A stretch of 64,000 nucleotides of DNA from an uncultured Luminiphilus sp. (GCA_943840615.1 CALSVI010000012.1:1-64000); one strand, 5' to 3'. Numbered from the stretch's first letter, positions 1 through 9,469 are shown. Made by a program: numbers and translations. The notes: generated by a model not told the origin, from the sequence alone.

Positions 1-125
1 TCACCTCGCCCCAGGTAGCGCCTGATCTGCTCTGAGTCTCCTAATACGGCCTCTACTCTGCTCACGCTTGTCTTGGCAAGGCAAGCTGGCTTTGCCATGG
101 GAAGGGTCGTCGCTTGTCGTGACGC

Positions 126-1505
126 TCAACTGTCAGACAGTAGAGCCTCAGCAACCGCCAAATAAAAAGTCAGGATGCCGTATTCTGATCTTGGCCCGAG
201 CATAGCCATCGGGAGCGAGGCCACCCAATTCGACTCTGCCAGCACTAAGGGATTGAGGCGCATTTTTCGGTCATCAGAGGCATTAAGAATAGGCACGTAG
301 AGGCTGTTACGCACCAAAACAATATCGTTCTTTTGATCTACCAGGATGTACTGGCCGTCAAAGCCTATTGTCATCACCAAGACATTCTCGCAATCAGGCG
401 AAGCCGTAAAAGGCGGGCTGTCGCAGTAGGCCCAGAACTGATTTCGGTAGGCTTCTTCCTGAGCCAGTATCTCCGATACGTATGACGCATAGTTTTTCCC
501 TTCGGAGGTCTCAATGCCGCCAAGTAGCAGCATGTAGCCAAATTTGGCGAAATCTTGTGCCGTAGAATCTAGGCAGCAATAAGTCAGGTAATTACCATTC
601 GCCTGACCCGTCTCAACATCGTCGCGCCACCAGTTCGCTTCCATATTCAAGGGATCAAACAAATTCTGTTGCGCAAACAGACCCGGATCTTGCCCCGTTG
701 CGCGAAAAATTATTTCACCGAGCATCTGGGTGTCACAGTTCGAGTAATAGAACTGTCCCGCCTCATAAGCGCCATCTCCTTCTGGCGATACCCAGGGATA
801 GACCGTGCCGGGAACGGCAAAGTCACGGTCAATGCATTCAGACAACTGATCAACCGCATACACAATGTTACCGCCGGAACTTGCACTCAAATAGTCACTG
901 CACTCACCGACTAGCCCAGTGGCAGGACTCGAGCACTTCGGTATTAGGCCGGAGCGCATATCCAGAAGCTGCTGAATCGTAATGCTCGCCCGGTCATCTG
1001 CTTCCCATTCGTCGATAAAGTCGGATGCCGGTTGTGAGGTGGAGTCGATCAAGCCTTGTTCGATCGCCATACCGATCAAGACACTGGTGAATGACTTGGC
1101 TGAAGACCAGGACGTTACCGCGCTGGCCGCATCTCGATCACCGTACAGGTCTTGCCAATAGCTAGCGCTCTGCGCCTCAGGCAAGCTCGAGATCGACGCA
1201 AGTTCTGCAGCCTCTGCGTCGGTGATGCCGCGATAACGCTCTTTAACCAACTTGCCGTCTTTTATCAGCAGCACCGCCTGAGTATAAAACCCATCGGTCG
1301 TAGCATATTCAAAGGCGCTGTCGAGGGCATCCTCATCAAACCCGGCTTCCGAGGCATTCACGTTCTCCCAGATGTTGGGGTGGGGCGACTCAAATACGGG
1401 GGGGGGAGTGGTTGTCACGGTTTCGCCCGAGGGCCCACCGCCGCCGCCACAAGCCGAGATGAAAGCAAATATCAGTACACTGGAAAAACTCCAACGAGCT
1501 CGCAT
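126..1505 (-). CDS. Serine hydrolase lipoprotein (beta-lactamase class C / esterase fold)
   Basis: The 459-residue protein starts with a lipoprotein signal: a hydrophobic run ends in ISAC, so Cys19 should be lipidated. A Gly- and Pro-rich linker follows. The catalytic SxxK motif is S134-S-A-K137 (in TSWSSAKSFT), and a YSN motif (FYYSNCD) further on fits the second catalytic element of the class C beta-lactamase/penicillin-binding family. Proteins of this kind are mostly esterases or D-aminopeptidase-like enzymes rather than true beta-lactamases, and the substrate cannot be read from sequence. The signal predicts a periplasmic or outer-membrane anchored enzyme. It stands alone on the minus strand, divergent from the monooxygenase downstream in the window. 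Confidence 0.85.
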   Translation of the reverse strand: MRARWSFSSVLIFAFISACGGGGGPSGETVTTTPPPVFESPHPNIWENVNASEAGFDEDALDSAFEYATTDGFYTQAVLLIKDGKLVKERYRGITDAEAAELASISSLPEAQSASYWQDLYGDRDAASAVTSWSSAKSFTSVLIGMAIEQGLIDSTSQPASDFIDEWEADDRASITIQQLLDMRSGLIPKCSSPATGLVGECSDYLSASSGGNIVYAVDQLSECIDRDFAVPGTVYPWVSPEGDGAYEAGQFYYSNCDTQMLGEIIFRATGQDPGLFAQQNLFDPLNMEANWWRDDVETGQANGNYLTYCCLDSTAQDFAKFGYMLLLGGIETSEGKNYASYVSEILAQEEAYRNQFWAYCDSPPFTASPDCENVLVMTIGFDGQYILVDQKNDIVLVRNSLYVPILNASDDRKMRLNPLVLAESNWVASLPMAMLGPRSEYGILTFYLAVAEALLSDS

Positions 1506-1894
1506 GCCGCTACCAACGACCAGGACGTTAACTCCACCTTACGAGGCTTTTGGGTGCTTTACCAGTTTGTGTGCGTGTATTACACCCCAGCGATGCTTGA
1601 TAAAGCTGACCTGCTCAAATACATCCCGCTTTCAGAAGCTTAGGCTGAATTTCTTTTGCAAATCGATGCAGGCACTGCCGATGTCAGCGAGGCCATGGGC
1701 GCATTTCTTGAAAAAAGATCACCGCGGTGGAAAAACCAATAACACACATCAGGGCCGTGTAATGCCGCGCTCGCGAGCGGAACCGAACCGCCGAAAAGAG
1801 GATTTTCAATCTTCTAGTCAAGAGACAGCCAGGTCGTCAGTCATCTGGTATGGTCATTCTCCTTCAACCTCTCTTTTTGCAGAGTAATCAAGAT
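1506..1894. other. Divergent intergenic region, no gene seen
   Basis: About 390 bases separate the divergent serine hydrolase and Baeyer-Villiger monooxygenase genes. Overlapping open frames here have no family resemblance and no good ribosome binding site, so I treat the stretch as promoter and 5' leader sequence for the two genes. I see no convincing hairpin terminator or palindromic operator. Confidence 0.5.
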
Positions 1895-3349
1895 ATGCAG
1901 AGTTCGGCAGAATCGGTCGACGTGCTCATTATTGGCGCAGGTCTGTCAGGTATTGGTGGCGCGTGCCAGTTACGGTCTAAGTGCCCCAATCAGAGTTTCA
2001 TGATCCTCGAGTCGCGAGAAGCCAGCGGCGGCACATGGGATCTCTTCCGATACCCTGGCATCCGCTCTGACAGCGACATGTACACCATGAGCTATGGCTT
2101 CAAGCCTTGGCGCGATGCCGCCGCCATTGCCGATGGCGATAAAATTCTTCGCTACATCCGGGAAACCGCCGCGGAGTATGACGTCGAGCAGCACATTCGC
2201 TACCAGCATAAGGTCGTTTCCGCGCACTGGTCCTCACTCGAGAAACGCTGGCGGGTGACCGCTGAGCGCGGCGATACCGGTGAGCAAATCACTGTGAGCT
2301 GCAAGTTCATCTTTAGTTGCAGTGGCTACTACGACTATGAGTCGGGTTATACACCGGATTTTGAGGGCGTCGATCAATTTCAGGGGCAGCTGTTTCATGC
2401 CCAGCATTGGCCCGAAGCGCTCGATTACGCGGGCAAAAGGGTTGTCGTGGTGGGTAGCGGCGCGACCGCGGTCACTCTGGTACCCACCATGTCTCATCAC
2501 ACGAGCCAACTTGTGATGCTGCAACGTTCACCGACCTACATCGCCACCGTCCCACAGGAAGATCCCACTGCCCGAGTGTTGCGAAAATTCTTGCCCATTA
2601 GCTGGGCCTTTCGCCTGACACGCTGGAAAAAAGTCCTTTTCCAAATTTACCTGTATCGGCTCTCGCGAAGACGACCAAGAGGCTTGCGCCGCTTTCTCCT
2701 TGATCAGGTACGCGAGGAATTGGGCCCCGACTACGATGTGGCCACGCACTTTACGCCTAACTACAACCCCTGGGATCAGCGTCTGTGCGCGGTGCCCGAC
2801 GGCGACATGTTTGCCGCTATTCGTGAGGGGCGCGCAGAAGTGGTAACCGATCATATTGACCATTTCACCGCTACGGGGCTGCAACTCAAGTCAGGCGCGC
2901 ACCTTGAAGCCGATATTGTGGTGCTGGCAACGGGACTCAACCTCAAGTTTGCGGGCGGAGTGGCATATCAAATCGACGAGAGGCCCGTCGACTTTACCGA
3001 GCACTATATTTATCGGGGCATGATGTTCTCCGATATGCCGAACATGGCCTTTACGGTTGGCTATACCAACTCCTCCTGGACACTCAAAGTGGAACTCACC
3101 GCAAACTACCTGTGTCGACTGCTCAATCACATGCAAAAGCGAGGTCACGATTGCGTTGTGCCAAAATTGAAAGGTGGCATACAAGAAGAGCCCTTTCTCG
3201 ATTTTAACGCGGGATACGTGCTGCGCTCCCGAGACCGTTTTCCAAAACAGGGCAACCGGTTACCGTGGAAAAACCATCAGAATTACATCAAGGATTTTAT
3301 TAGCTTGCGCCTTGGCAAACTACGCGACAAGGAACTGGAGTTTCGCTAG
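1895..3349 (+). CDS. Flavin-containing Baeyer-Villiger monooxygenase
   Basis: This is an NADPH- and FAD-dependent class B monooxygenase of about 484 residues, which inserts oxygen next to a ketone to give an ester or lactone. The N-terminal Rossmann motif is GAGLSGIG (FAD) and the second is GSGATAVT (NADPH). Between them lies FQGQLFHAQHW, an exact match to the Baeyer-Villiger fingerprint FxGxxxHxxxW, followed by Pro. The track starts at an upstream ATG at 1850, but the ATG at 1895 lies just before the first Rossmann strand and is preferred. A convergent GST gene follows. The physiological ketone is unknown. Some relatives act as N- or S-oxygenases. Confidence 0.9.
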   Translation: MQSSAESVDVLIIGAGLSGIGGACQLRSKCPNQSFMILESREASGGTWDLFRYPGIRSDSDMYTMSYGFKPWRDAAAIADGDKILRYIRETAAEYDVEQHIRYQHKVVSAHWSSLEKRWRVTAERGDTGEQITVSCKFIFSCSGYYDYESGYTPDFEGVDQFQGQLFHAQHWPEALDYAGKRVVVVGSGATAVTLVPTMSHHTSQLVMLQRSPTYIATVPQEDPTARVLRKFLPISWAFRLTRWKKVLFQIYLYRLSRRRPRGLRRFLLDQVREELGPDYDVATHFTPNYNPWDQRLCAVPDGDMFAAIREGRAEVVTDHIDHFTATGLQLKSGAHLEADIVVLATGLNLKFAGGVAYQIDERPVDFTEHYIYRGMMFSDMPNMAFTVGYTNSSWTLKVELTANYLCRLLNHMQKRGHDCVVPKLKGGIQEEPFLDFNAGYVLRSRDRFPKQGNRLPWKNHQNYIKDFISLRLGKLRDKELEFR

Positions 3350-3400
3350 TGACCCTAATGGTCTTTGACGAAATGGGCCTCTAGGGCGCGACCAAAGTAA

Positions 3401-4528
3401 TCATTGCCAGACCTCAAGGTTATTACACCGGATCATGCGTCGATCGAGTGCGGTGGTGACTATCGGCGCCATCCCGCATGCCTCCAGCAATGCGCTCACC
3501 TCATCTCTCCTCTCCTGTGAAAAATCAGCAAAGGCATCGTGCACCCGCTGAAGCAGATAAAACCGATGCGGTTGGGCAAGCGCCGTGATCCGCTCGCCCC
3601 GCACGGTGAAGTCGGCGGTGCCCAAAGCTTCCGCCAAGCGCCCTACCGCCATCGAACCTGCCTCAGGCTGATGCTCATCGAGCCAGCCATTGATAAGGTC
3701 AGCGGCGGCCAGCGTTTCGGGCACAAAATCCTCGGCGAGTATTTTCAGCACCTCTACCAGCGTGTCGGGCACCTCGTCGTCAGCCAGAAAGTCGCTGCCG
3801 GCATTGAAGAACTCTGGAGCATCCTGATCTTCGCGATTCATGCGCTCTACCCATCGGCACACGGCCGGAGCGCGCTGTTGCATGAGCCTCGCGGGATGCG
3901 GGTCGCGCCCTAAATGGGCATACATGGGCGCGAGCAATCCGAAATCACCGATGCAGGGGCGCCAACCCAGAAGATAAGGGTAGCTTTCGAAGTGAGCGTT
4001 CAGCGCATCGAGGTACTCGAGGTACAACTCCTCCACTAGCTTTTGACTCTGCTCGGTCACACCAAAAATCATGGCCGCATGCCGCATTCTATTCATCATG
4101 GCTTCCGTTTTTGCTGCGCGCTCCGGCACATCACGTTGTGAGTGCAAGAAGTGATAGCGCACGAACTCGAGATTGTCCTCGGGGAAGTTCCAGCGATAGT
4201 GCATGGCTGGTCGCAGCAGACCGTCGGTGCCGATCACATCAAACAACGCGCTGATCATCTGCTGGCGGGCTCCTACTGGACGGCAAGCGCGCCCGTTGGC
4301 GGCCTCAAAGTGCTCAATGATGGCACCCCCATCGCGAATCACCTCGCCCTCTGCTGTGACCAAAGTAGGAATAGTCGGCAGCTTGCCTTTGGGGAGCACC
4401 TCAGCCTTGAAGCTCTCGTGCCCTGTTGAGCGCTCCTCAAAGGGTATGCGATTTTTTATGAGGTAGCTGCGGGCGCGCCCCGAGTAGAGCGAGTGCGGCA
4501 TGGCATAGAGGATTTGCTGCTGGGTCAC
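3401..4528 (-). CDS. Glutathione S-transferase family protein, long form
   Basis: The first 80 residues are a thioredoxin-like GST domain: ILYAMPHSLYSGRARSYL supplies the glutathione-site region, LPTIPTLV contains the conserved cis-Pro turn, and IRDGGAIIEHFE is the Ser/Asp gamma-glutamyl binding strand. A helical C-terminal domain follows. At 375 residues it is much longer than the usual 200-220 of a GST, with about 130 extra C-terminal residues of unknown role. Translation starts at GTG, because the first strand begins at residue 6. The TGA of a small upstream frame lies one base before this GTG, suggesting coupling. A palindromic element about 150 bases upstream is shared with the second GST gene of the window. 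Confidence 0.85.
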   Translation of the reverse strand: MTQQQILYAMPHSLYSGRARSYLIKNRIPFEERSTGHESFKAEVLPKGKLPTIPTLVTAEGEVIRDGGAIIEHFEAANGRACRPVGARQQMISALFDVIGTDGLLRPAMHYRWNFPEDNLEFVRYHFLHSQRDVPERAAKTEAMMNRMRHAAMIFGVTEQSQKLVEELYLEYLDALNAHFESYPYLLGWRPCIGDFGLLAPMYAHLGRDPHPARLMQQRAPAVCRWVERMNREDQDAPEFFNAGSDFLADDEVPDTLVEVLKILAEDFVPETLAAADLINGWLDEHQPEAGSMAVGRLAEALGTADFTVRGERITALAQPHRFYLLQRVHDAFADFSQERRDEVSALLEACGMAPIVTTALDRRMIRCNNLEVWQ

Positions 4529-4529
4529 C

Positions 4530-4640
4530 TCAGATTTTTCGCCTCATACGATAGGCCACTAAAAACGGCAGCATAATGAGTGCGGTGATAAGCCCCACCA
4601 TCACCTTAGTGCGCCACTGTTGGTGAAGCCTGTTAATCAC
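4530..4640 (-). CDS. Possible 36-aa single-helix membrane microprotein upstream of GST
   Basis: Not in the ORF track. Read from a GTG, the frame encodes a basic N-terminus (INRLHQQWRTK), a hydrophobic helix of about 17 residues (VMVGLITALIMLPFLVA) and a basic tail (YRMRRKI). Its TGA stop sits one base before the GTG of the GST gene, typical of translational coupling, and the shared GST promoter element lies about 40 bases upstream. Against it, the ribosome binding site is poor and there is no ATG at a good position. The predicted topology would be one inner-membrane helix. The function is unknown. Confidence 0.35.
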   Translation of the reverse strand: MINRLHQQWRTKVMVGLITALIMLPFLVAYRMRRKI

Positions 4641-4680
4641 CGCCTGCTTGATATGGGCATAGCCGTGGCTTCAAAATATA

Positions 4681-4699
4681 TTGGCACTTATTATGCCAT
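4681..4699. promoter_or_regulatory. Palindromic operator/promoter element, copy 1 (GST operon)
   Basis: TTGGCA-CTTATTA-TGCCAT is an inverted repeat with a 7-base spacer. Read toward the GST gene, the sequence GTGCCAATATAT at its edge is identical to the corresponding part of a second element at 35352-35370, in front of the other GST gene. The TATAT block could be a -10 region, so a repressor or activator dimer may bind over a promoter. The regulator is not identified. Confidence 0.55.
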
Positions 4700-4729
4700 A
4701 TTATGCGGGGTGGGGGGAGCTGCCTCAAA

Positions 4730-4750
4730 AGACCTCTCGCAGAGAGGTCT
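4730..4750 (-). terminator. Intrinsic terminator after the ADH/acyl-CoA ligase operon
   Basis: A perfect 9-base stem (AGACCTCTC / GAGAGGTCT) with a 3-base loop is followed on the minus strand by TTTT. It lies 7 bases beyond the stop codon of the acyl-CoA ligase. Confidence 0.7.
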
Positions 4751-4756
4751 CACACT

Positions 4757-6358
4757 TCAGCCCTCGAATAACTGTTTGCGCAAACGGTCCTTGCGTACTT
4801 TGCCACTCGGCGTGCGGGGCAGGTCCTCAACGACTTCAACCCGCTCCGGAATTTTCTGACGAGCAAGCCCCTGACTCTCGGTAAAGGCAGCTACCGACGC
4901 TTGCGACAGGGTGTCACTGCCTGGTTGCAGAATAATAAACACACACACACCCTCGCCCAGCCGCTCATGCGGCATGGCGACAACGGCCGCCTCTTTCACA
5001 TCGGGATGCAGATGCAGCTTATCTTCGATCTCCTTTGCACTGATATTTTCACCGCCGCGGATAATGATGTCTTTTTTTCTATCTGTAATCAGGATCGCGC
5101 CGTCTGCCGTTCTTCGGCCAATATCACCGGTATAGAAGAACCCGTCATCTGTGTGCGCCTCTGTATTTTGATCCGGATCGGCATAGCCCAAGAACATCCC
5201 TGAGCCACGCGCGGTGATTTCGCCATCTTCGCCGTCGGGAACCTCGTCGCCATTGTCATCAACAATGCGCACTTCGTAACCATAGGGGTGGCCGTCAGTA
5301 GTCGCCGCTAGCTGCGCATCCTCGAGCCAGCCCAGCGTGATAATGGGCGCCTCCGTGCTGCCATAAACTCGCACCGTTCGGCAGTTTTCGAGCACGTCAT
5401 AAGCCCGCAGGACTAAAGCGGGGGGCACGGCAGCGCCGCCGCAGGAGAAGACTCGCATGCTCGGCAGCGCATCGCCTCGACGTTCTGCCGCATCCAGCAA
5501 CTCCTGAAGGAAGGGTGTGGCTCCCACCGTCATCGTTCCACCCACTCGATGAATGAAATCAATACACTGGTCGGCGTCCCATCGCTCCATCAGCGCCGAG
5601 CGCCCCTCACGAATAAAAGGCAGGTTTAAGCCGCTGCTATAACCCGTAATGTGAGTAATGGGTGAAGGCATCACCATCACATCAGTTGCGTCGCTACCAG
5701 CATGCTCGCTCGAGTTGTCGAGGATACGAATCAGCGTGTTGTGGCTATGCAGCACTGCTTTCGGAAAACCCGTGGTACCTGACGTGTAGAGACGACACTT
5801 CACTGAGTTGGGATCAATACTGGGCAAGTCGGCTTCATCAGCTGGCTCGCAGTCGATCAGCTGCTCATACTGAACGGTATCTGGAGACTCCTTTGCGGCG
5901 CGAAGTGTCACAACATGCTCGAGGCTGGGTAGCTCAGAACGAAGCCCAGAAATCATATTGACGTAATCGATGCTCCGATGTTGATCAGGGATAAATATCA
6001 GCTTGCTCGCGGCATCACTCAAAATGAAGCGCAGCTCGGCGTCTCGGTAAATCGGCACAATGGGATTTACAACCAACCCCAGAGCCGCCGCCGCAATGTC
6101 GATAACGGCGCCCTCTCGCCAGTTGGGTAACTGAAAGCTGATCACATCACCCTGGCGCAAACCCAATGATTTTAGCGCCGCAATCAGCCGCAAGGCCTCG
6201 TCGGCAATAGCCCCATAGGTTGCGTCTGGTTCATTCTCTAAATAAATGGCAACGTCATCGGGTTGCGCCTGCGCCTTTCTGAATGCTTCTACCGCTATCG
6301 TCGTATCGCGCCATTCTGAGGCGTCGCGGGACAGTCTGTCGTCACTGATAGTGATCAT
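4757..6358 (-). CDS. AMP-forming acyl-CoA synthetase
   Basis: This enzyme of about 533 residues activates a carboxylic acid as acyl-AMP and then acyl-CoA. The P-loop-like motif is LYTSGTTGFPKAV. The A5 region is VYGSTEAP, the hinge region is YTGDIGRRTADG, DRKKDIIIRGGENISAKEIE follows, and the catalytic C-terminal Lys lies in RTPSGKVRK. The track begins seven codons upstream, but the ATG at 6358 overlaps the stop of the dehydrogenase gene (ATGA). That arrangement indicates coupling and sets the start. With the upstream alcohol dehydrogenase it could form a route from an alcohol or aldehyde to an acyl-CoA. The chain length preference is not evident. Confidence 0.9.
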   Translation of the reverse strand: MITISDDRLSRDASEWRDTTIAVEAFRKAQAQPDDVAIYLENEPDATYGAIADEALRLIAALKSLGLRQGDVISFQLPNWREGAVIDIAAAALGLVVNPIVPIYRDAELRFILSDAASKLIFIPDQHRSIDYVNMISGLRSELPSLEHVVTLRAAKESPDTVQYEQLIDCEPADEADLPSIDPNSVKCRLYTSGTTGFPKAVLHSHNTLIRILDNSSEHAGSDATDVMVMPSPITHITGYSSGLNLPFIREGRSALMERWDADQCIDFIHRVGGTMTVGATPFLQELLDAAERRGDALPSMRVFSCGGAAVPPALVLRAYDVLENCRTVRVYGSTEAPIITLGWLEDAQLAATTDGHPYGYEVRIVDDNGDEVPDGEDGEITARGSGMFLGYADPDQNTEAHTDDGFFYTGDIGRRTADGAILITDRKKDIIIRGGENISAKEIEDKLHLHPDVKEAAVVAMPHERLGEGVCVFIILQPGSDTLSQASVAAFTESQGLARQKIPERVEVVEDLPRTPSGKVRKDRLRKQLFEG

Positions 6359-7371
6359 AATTCGGTGAGCACCTTGCATTGTGTCGTGGGTGATCTGAGC
6401 GCCTCAAAAGCGGCCGGCATGTCATCTAGTTTCACTACATCTGTAATCATCGCAGTCGCGTCGATTCTATGCTGACCTAGCATTGCGATGACCGTCTCGA
6501 AGTCGTTACGGTTATAGGCAATGGCAAAGTAAAGCCGTAACTCTTTCACCAGAGCGAGAACGGGCACTATCGTGTCTGGCTGCTCGCAGACGCCAACAGG
6601 GACAATTCGCGACCGGCGAGGAGCAATTTCGATCGTCTCCTGAAGTAAGCCCGGGGCCCCTACACACTCAAAAATCACATCTGGAACGCCCCCGCTCACG
6701 TCGCCGAACTGCTCTCCTAGCGTGGCGCCGGGAGTCAGGGTGCCGGTGGCGCCCAGCTGTGTCGCCAGCGCGAGTCTTTGCTCGGCCATTTCCGACACCA
6801 ATACGTCCCGTGCACCAAAAAATTGACACCAAAGCGATACCGCAAGACCAACCGGCCCACCGCCAATAATGAGCACCCGTTCTCCTGCCTTGAGCTGGGC
6901 TATGCGCACCGCATGAAGTCCAACAGCAAGGGGCTCGATTAGCGCCGCGCTCTGCATGGCCAAGTCATCAGGCAGTTTAAGCGTTTCACTGGCGCCAGTT
7001 TTGACGTATTCGGCGAATCCACCAGGACTATTCATCCCCGTCAATTTCACCTGAGCACACTCAAATGGACGTCCGTTGACGCACGACACACAGACGCCAC
7101 AGCCGATGAACGGTAGGGCCGTCACGCGATCACCAATCTCCCACTGGCCTTTTAAACCAGACCCCACCTCAGCAACGTGACCACAAAATTCGTGCCCTAA
7201 AATCGAGTCACACTCAGCGGCAAAAGGCCCTTCCCGAGTCGAGTGAAGATCAGTGCCACAAATGCCGCAGTAGCTAACCTTTACCACCAATTCAGCGGCT
7301 TCGGGCGAGGGGTCTGGAACCGTCTCCACCTGCAGAGGCTCTCCCAAGCTTTTCAATACTGCTGCTTTCAT
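6355..7371 (-). CDS. Zinc-dependent medium-chain alcohol dehydrogenase
   Basis: This 338-residue MDR-superfamily protein oxidises an alcohol or polyol with NAD(P). It has the catalytic zinc signature GHEFCGHVAEVG, an upstream CGICGTD catalytic Cys, a structural-zinc cluster (CGVCVSCVNGRPFEC) and the nucleotide-binding loop GGGPVGLAVSL. It resembles threonine/sorbitol dehydrogenase-like members more than classical ethanol dehydrogenase. It is first in a two-gene operon and its TGA overlaps the ATG of the acyl-CoA synthetase. A palindrome lies about 110 bases upstream. Confidence 0.88.
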   Translation of the reverse strand: MKAAVLKSLGEPLQVETVPDPSPEAAELVVKVSYCGICGTDLHSTREGPFAAECDSILGHEFCGHVAEVGSGLKGQWEIGDRVTALPFIGCGVCVSCVNGRPFECAQVKLTGMNSPGGFAEYVKTGASETLKLPDDLAMQSAALIEPLAVGLHAVRIAQLKAGERVLIIGGGPVGLAVSLWCQFFGARDVLVSEMAEQRLALATQLGATGTLTPGATLGEQFGDVSGGVPDVIFECVGAPGLLQETIEIAPRRSRIVPVGVCEQPDTIVPVLALVKELRLYFAIAYNRNDFETVIAMLGQHRIDATAMITDVVKLDDMPAAFEALRSPTTQCKVLTEL

Positions 7372-7474
7372 AACGCCATCACCTATACGCTTTTGAATGA
7401 ATCAAGCTAGTCGCAATCCATCAAACCACGTTTACCAAAATGTCGCATCAAAGCGCCCGGATTTCAATAACTCG

Positions 7475-7498
7475 AATGCAAAAAATGCGCATTGCATT
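7475..7498. promoter_or_regulatory. Palindromic sequence upstream of the ADH operon
   Basis: A perfect 10-base palindrome AATGCGCATT is flanked by the arms AATGCA and TGCATT, making a nested inverted repeat in the leader region of the dehydrogenase/acyl-CoA ligase operon. It could be a TetR- or LysR-type operator. The evidence is symmetry and position only. Confidence 0.35.
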
Positions 7499-7539
7499 GG
7501 ATCCGCTAGCCGTTGCTAGCCATGTAAAAATTTTGAACC

Positions 7540-9465
7540 CTATTTATCGGAGACTGAGGACTCTCCGGCCTCCATAGACTCCAGCTTCTCTTGCTCTGCA
7601 ATCCACTGGCTCTCCAGCGCCGCCAATTCAAGCTTTACTGCGCCTTCTTGCTTGAGTAACTGAGCCAGCTCCGCATTATCCGGCTGCGCGTACAGCTGTT
7701 CATCCGCCAACCGGTCCTGCAGTGCAAGCAATGACTGTTCAGATTCTTCGATACATCGCTCTAATTTTTGCACTGCTTTTTTCAGCGGCTGTAATTGCGC
7801 CCGCTGATCGGCCGCAGATTGGCGACGCGCTTTCCGATCCCCCGCCGGAGCAGACGAACTAATCTGTGCATCAGGGGTGTCAGGTTCTTGCGAGTTTCCT
7901 GCTGATAACACCCATTTTTCGTAGCTCTCTACGTCACCGGAATAGTCAGAGACCGCCCCGTCGTGGACGAGCAGCAGCTGCTCCACCGAGTTGCGGAGTA
8001 AATGACGATCGTGGCTGACCAGCACGATAGCGCCCGCGTAGTTCTGAAGTGCCACCTCAAGGGCATGACGCATATCGAGATCAAGGTGGTTCGTGGGCTC
8101 ATCAAGAATCAGTACGTTCGGCGCCTGCCACACGACATTTGCCAGCGCGAGTCGTGCTTTCTCCCCGCCCGAAAAAGGTCGAATCGCCTCTTTGGCGCGG
8201 TCTCCACGGAAATTGAACCCACCTAAAAAATCGAGAATCTCTTGATCCCGAACCTTGGGAGATAACCTTTGCAAGTGAAGAAGCGGACTCGCATCCAGAT
8301 CAAGTACTTCGAGCTGTTGCTGGTCAAAATAGCCTATCTTCAGATGAGCCCCCTCGGTGCGCTCTCCCGCCATTAATGGGAGGTCGCCAGTAAGGCTTTT
8401 GAGCAGCGTCGATTTGCCGGCGCCGTTTTTCCCCAACAGCCCAATACGATCGCCGGGACTCAACGACAACGACACTTCCAACAATACTTTTCGCTCCCGA
8501 TGTCCCAACGACGCGTCGCTGAGAGTTAAGAGTGGATCGCTGACTTTACCCGGCGCCGGAAAGGTAAAGCTGAAGGGTGAGTCGACGTGTGCCTGAGCGA
8601 CTTTCTGCATGCGCTCAAGCTCTTTAAGCCGCGACTGTGCCTGGCGCGCTTTAGTGGCTTTAGCCCTGAAACGACGAACAAAATCCTCGATATCGGCGAT
8701 ACGTCGCTGCTGCTTCTCAAATGAAGCCTGCTGTTGTGCCATTTGCTCCGCGCGCTGGCCCTCGTAGTCTGAATACCCGCCCCGATACGCCGTCACCGTT
8801 TGGTGCGCAATCTCCACCGTGCGTTCACAGGTCGCATCAATAAAGTCTCGATCATGAGAAATCATGAGCAAGGTGCCGCGATAACCCTGTAACCAGCTTT
8901 GAAGCCAGAGCGTGGTGTCGAGATCTAAGTGATTAGTGGGCTCATCCAGCAGCATCAGGTCAGAGGGTGCCATGAGGGCGCGTGCGAGATTAAGCCGAAT
9001 TCGCCAGCCACCCGAGAAGCTCGACATCGGATTCTCTAACTGCGCCCGTTGAAACCCTAATCCCAGCAACAGGTGCTCGGCTCGCCGGTCAGCGCTGTAA
9101 CCGTCGAGCTCCTCCATCTGTTGATGCAGCGTTGCCGACTGCTCGTAATCTTCTGCCGCGTCGGAGATCACCAAGGCTTTCAGCACATCATAGAGCGCTT
9201 CATCACCGGCGATCACATAATCTCTCGCCGATAGTTCACTCCGCTCTGTCTCCTGTGCCATATGGGAGATACGCAGCCCCGATAGGCCCCGAATATCCCC
9301 ACTGTCGGCTTGCAGCGTGCCCAGCAGCAGGGCGAACAGGCTGGATTTACCGCTGCCGTTACCGCCGATCAGGGCAATTTTTTGCCCGGGTTGCAGCGTG
9401 GCAGAGGCACTTGAAAACAGGAGCTTCTGCCCTCTGCGCAAGGCAATATTTTCTAGAATAATCAT
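7540..9465 (-). CDS. yheS: ABC-F family ATPase, YheS-like
   Basis: A soluble protein of about 641 residues with two ABC ATPase domains and no membrane segments, as in ribosome-associated ABC-F translation factors. The first Walker A is GGNGSGKSS, with signature SFSGGWRIRLNLARAL and LMLLDEPTNHLDLDT. The second domain has GKNGAGKST, FSGGEKARLALA and LILDEPTNHLDLDM. A charged linker (Arg- and Lys-rich, RRFRAKATKARQAQ) joins them, and a C-terminal coiled-coil-like extension is rich in Gln and Glu. The first residues MIILENIALRRGQKLLF match the YheS subgroup, so the ATG at 9465 is preferred to the track start. It follows the ABC exporter by 4 bases and shares its operon. Confidence 0.9.
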   Translation of the reverse strand: MIILENIALRRGQKLLFSSASATLQPGQKIALIGGNGSGKSSLFALLLGTLQADSGDIRGLSGLRISHMAQETERSELSARDYVIAGDEALYDVLKALVISDAAEDYEQSATLHQQMEELDGYSADRRAEHLLLGLGFQRAQLENPMSSFSGGWRIRLNLARALMAPSDLMLLDEPTNHLDLDTTLWLQSWLQGYRGTLLMISHDRDFIDATCERTVEIAHQTVTAYRGGYSDYEGQRAEQMAQQQASFEKQQRRIADIEDFVRRFRAKATKARQAQSRLKELERMQKVAQAHVDSPFSFTFPAPGKVSDPLLTLSDASLGHRERKVLLEVSLSLSPGDRIGLLGKNGAGKSTLLKSLTGDLPLMAGERTEGAHLKIGYFDQQQLEVLDLDASPLLHLQRLSPKVRDQEILDFLGGFNFRGDRAKEAIRPFSGGEKARLALANVVWQAPNVLILDEPTNHLDLDMRHALEVALQNYAGAIVLVSHDRHLLRNSVEQLLLVHDGAVSDYSGDVESYEKWVLSAGNSQEPDTPDAQISSSAPAGDRKARRQSAADQRAQLQPLKKAVQKLERCIEESEQSLLALQDRLADEQLYAQPDNAELAQLLKQEGAVKLELAALESQWIAEQEKLESMEAGESSVSDK

Positions 9466-9469
9466 TATC

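Noticed and set aside
1-98. Open frame on the minus strand running off the left edge (MAKPACLAKTSVSRVE...)
   Set aside because: About 32 codons, no binding site and no family resemblance that I can support. It may be the start of a gene beyond the window.
1372-1887. Plus-strand frame of 171 codons antisense to the serine hydrolase N-terminus
   Set aside because: It is a shadow of the real gene: composition is unlike a protein and it has no family motifs.
7503-7520. GCTAGC-CGTT-GCTAGC repeat as a terminator of the ABC-F gene
   Set aside because: The stem is only 6 bases and no T-run follows on the minus strand. A short repeat of a common palindrome could arise by chance.
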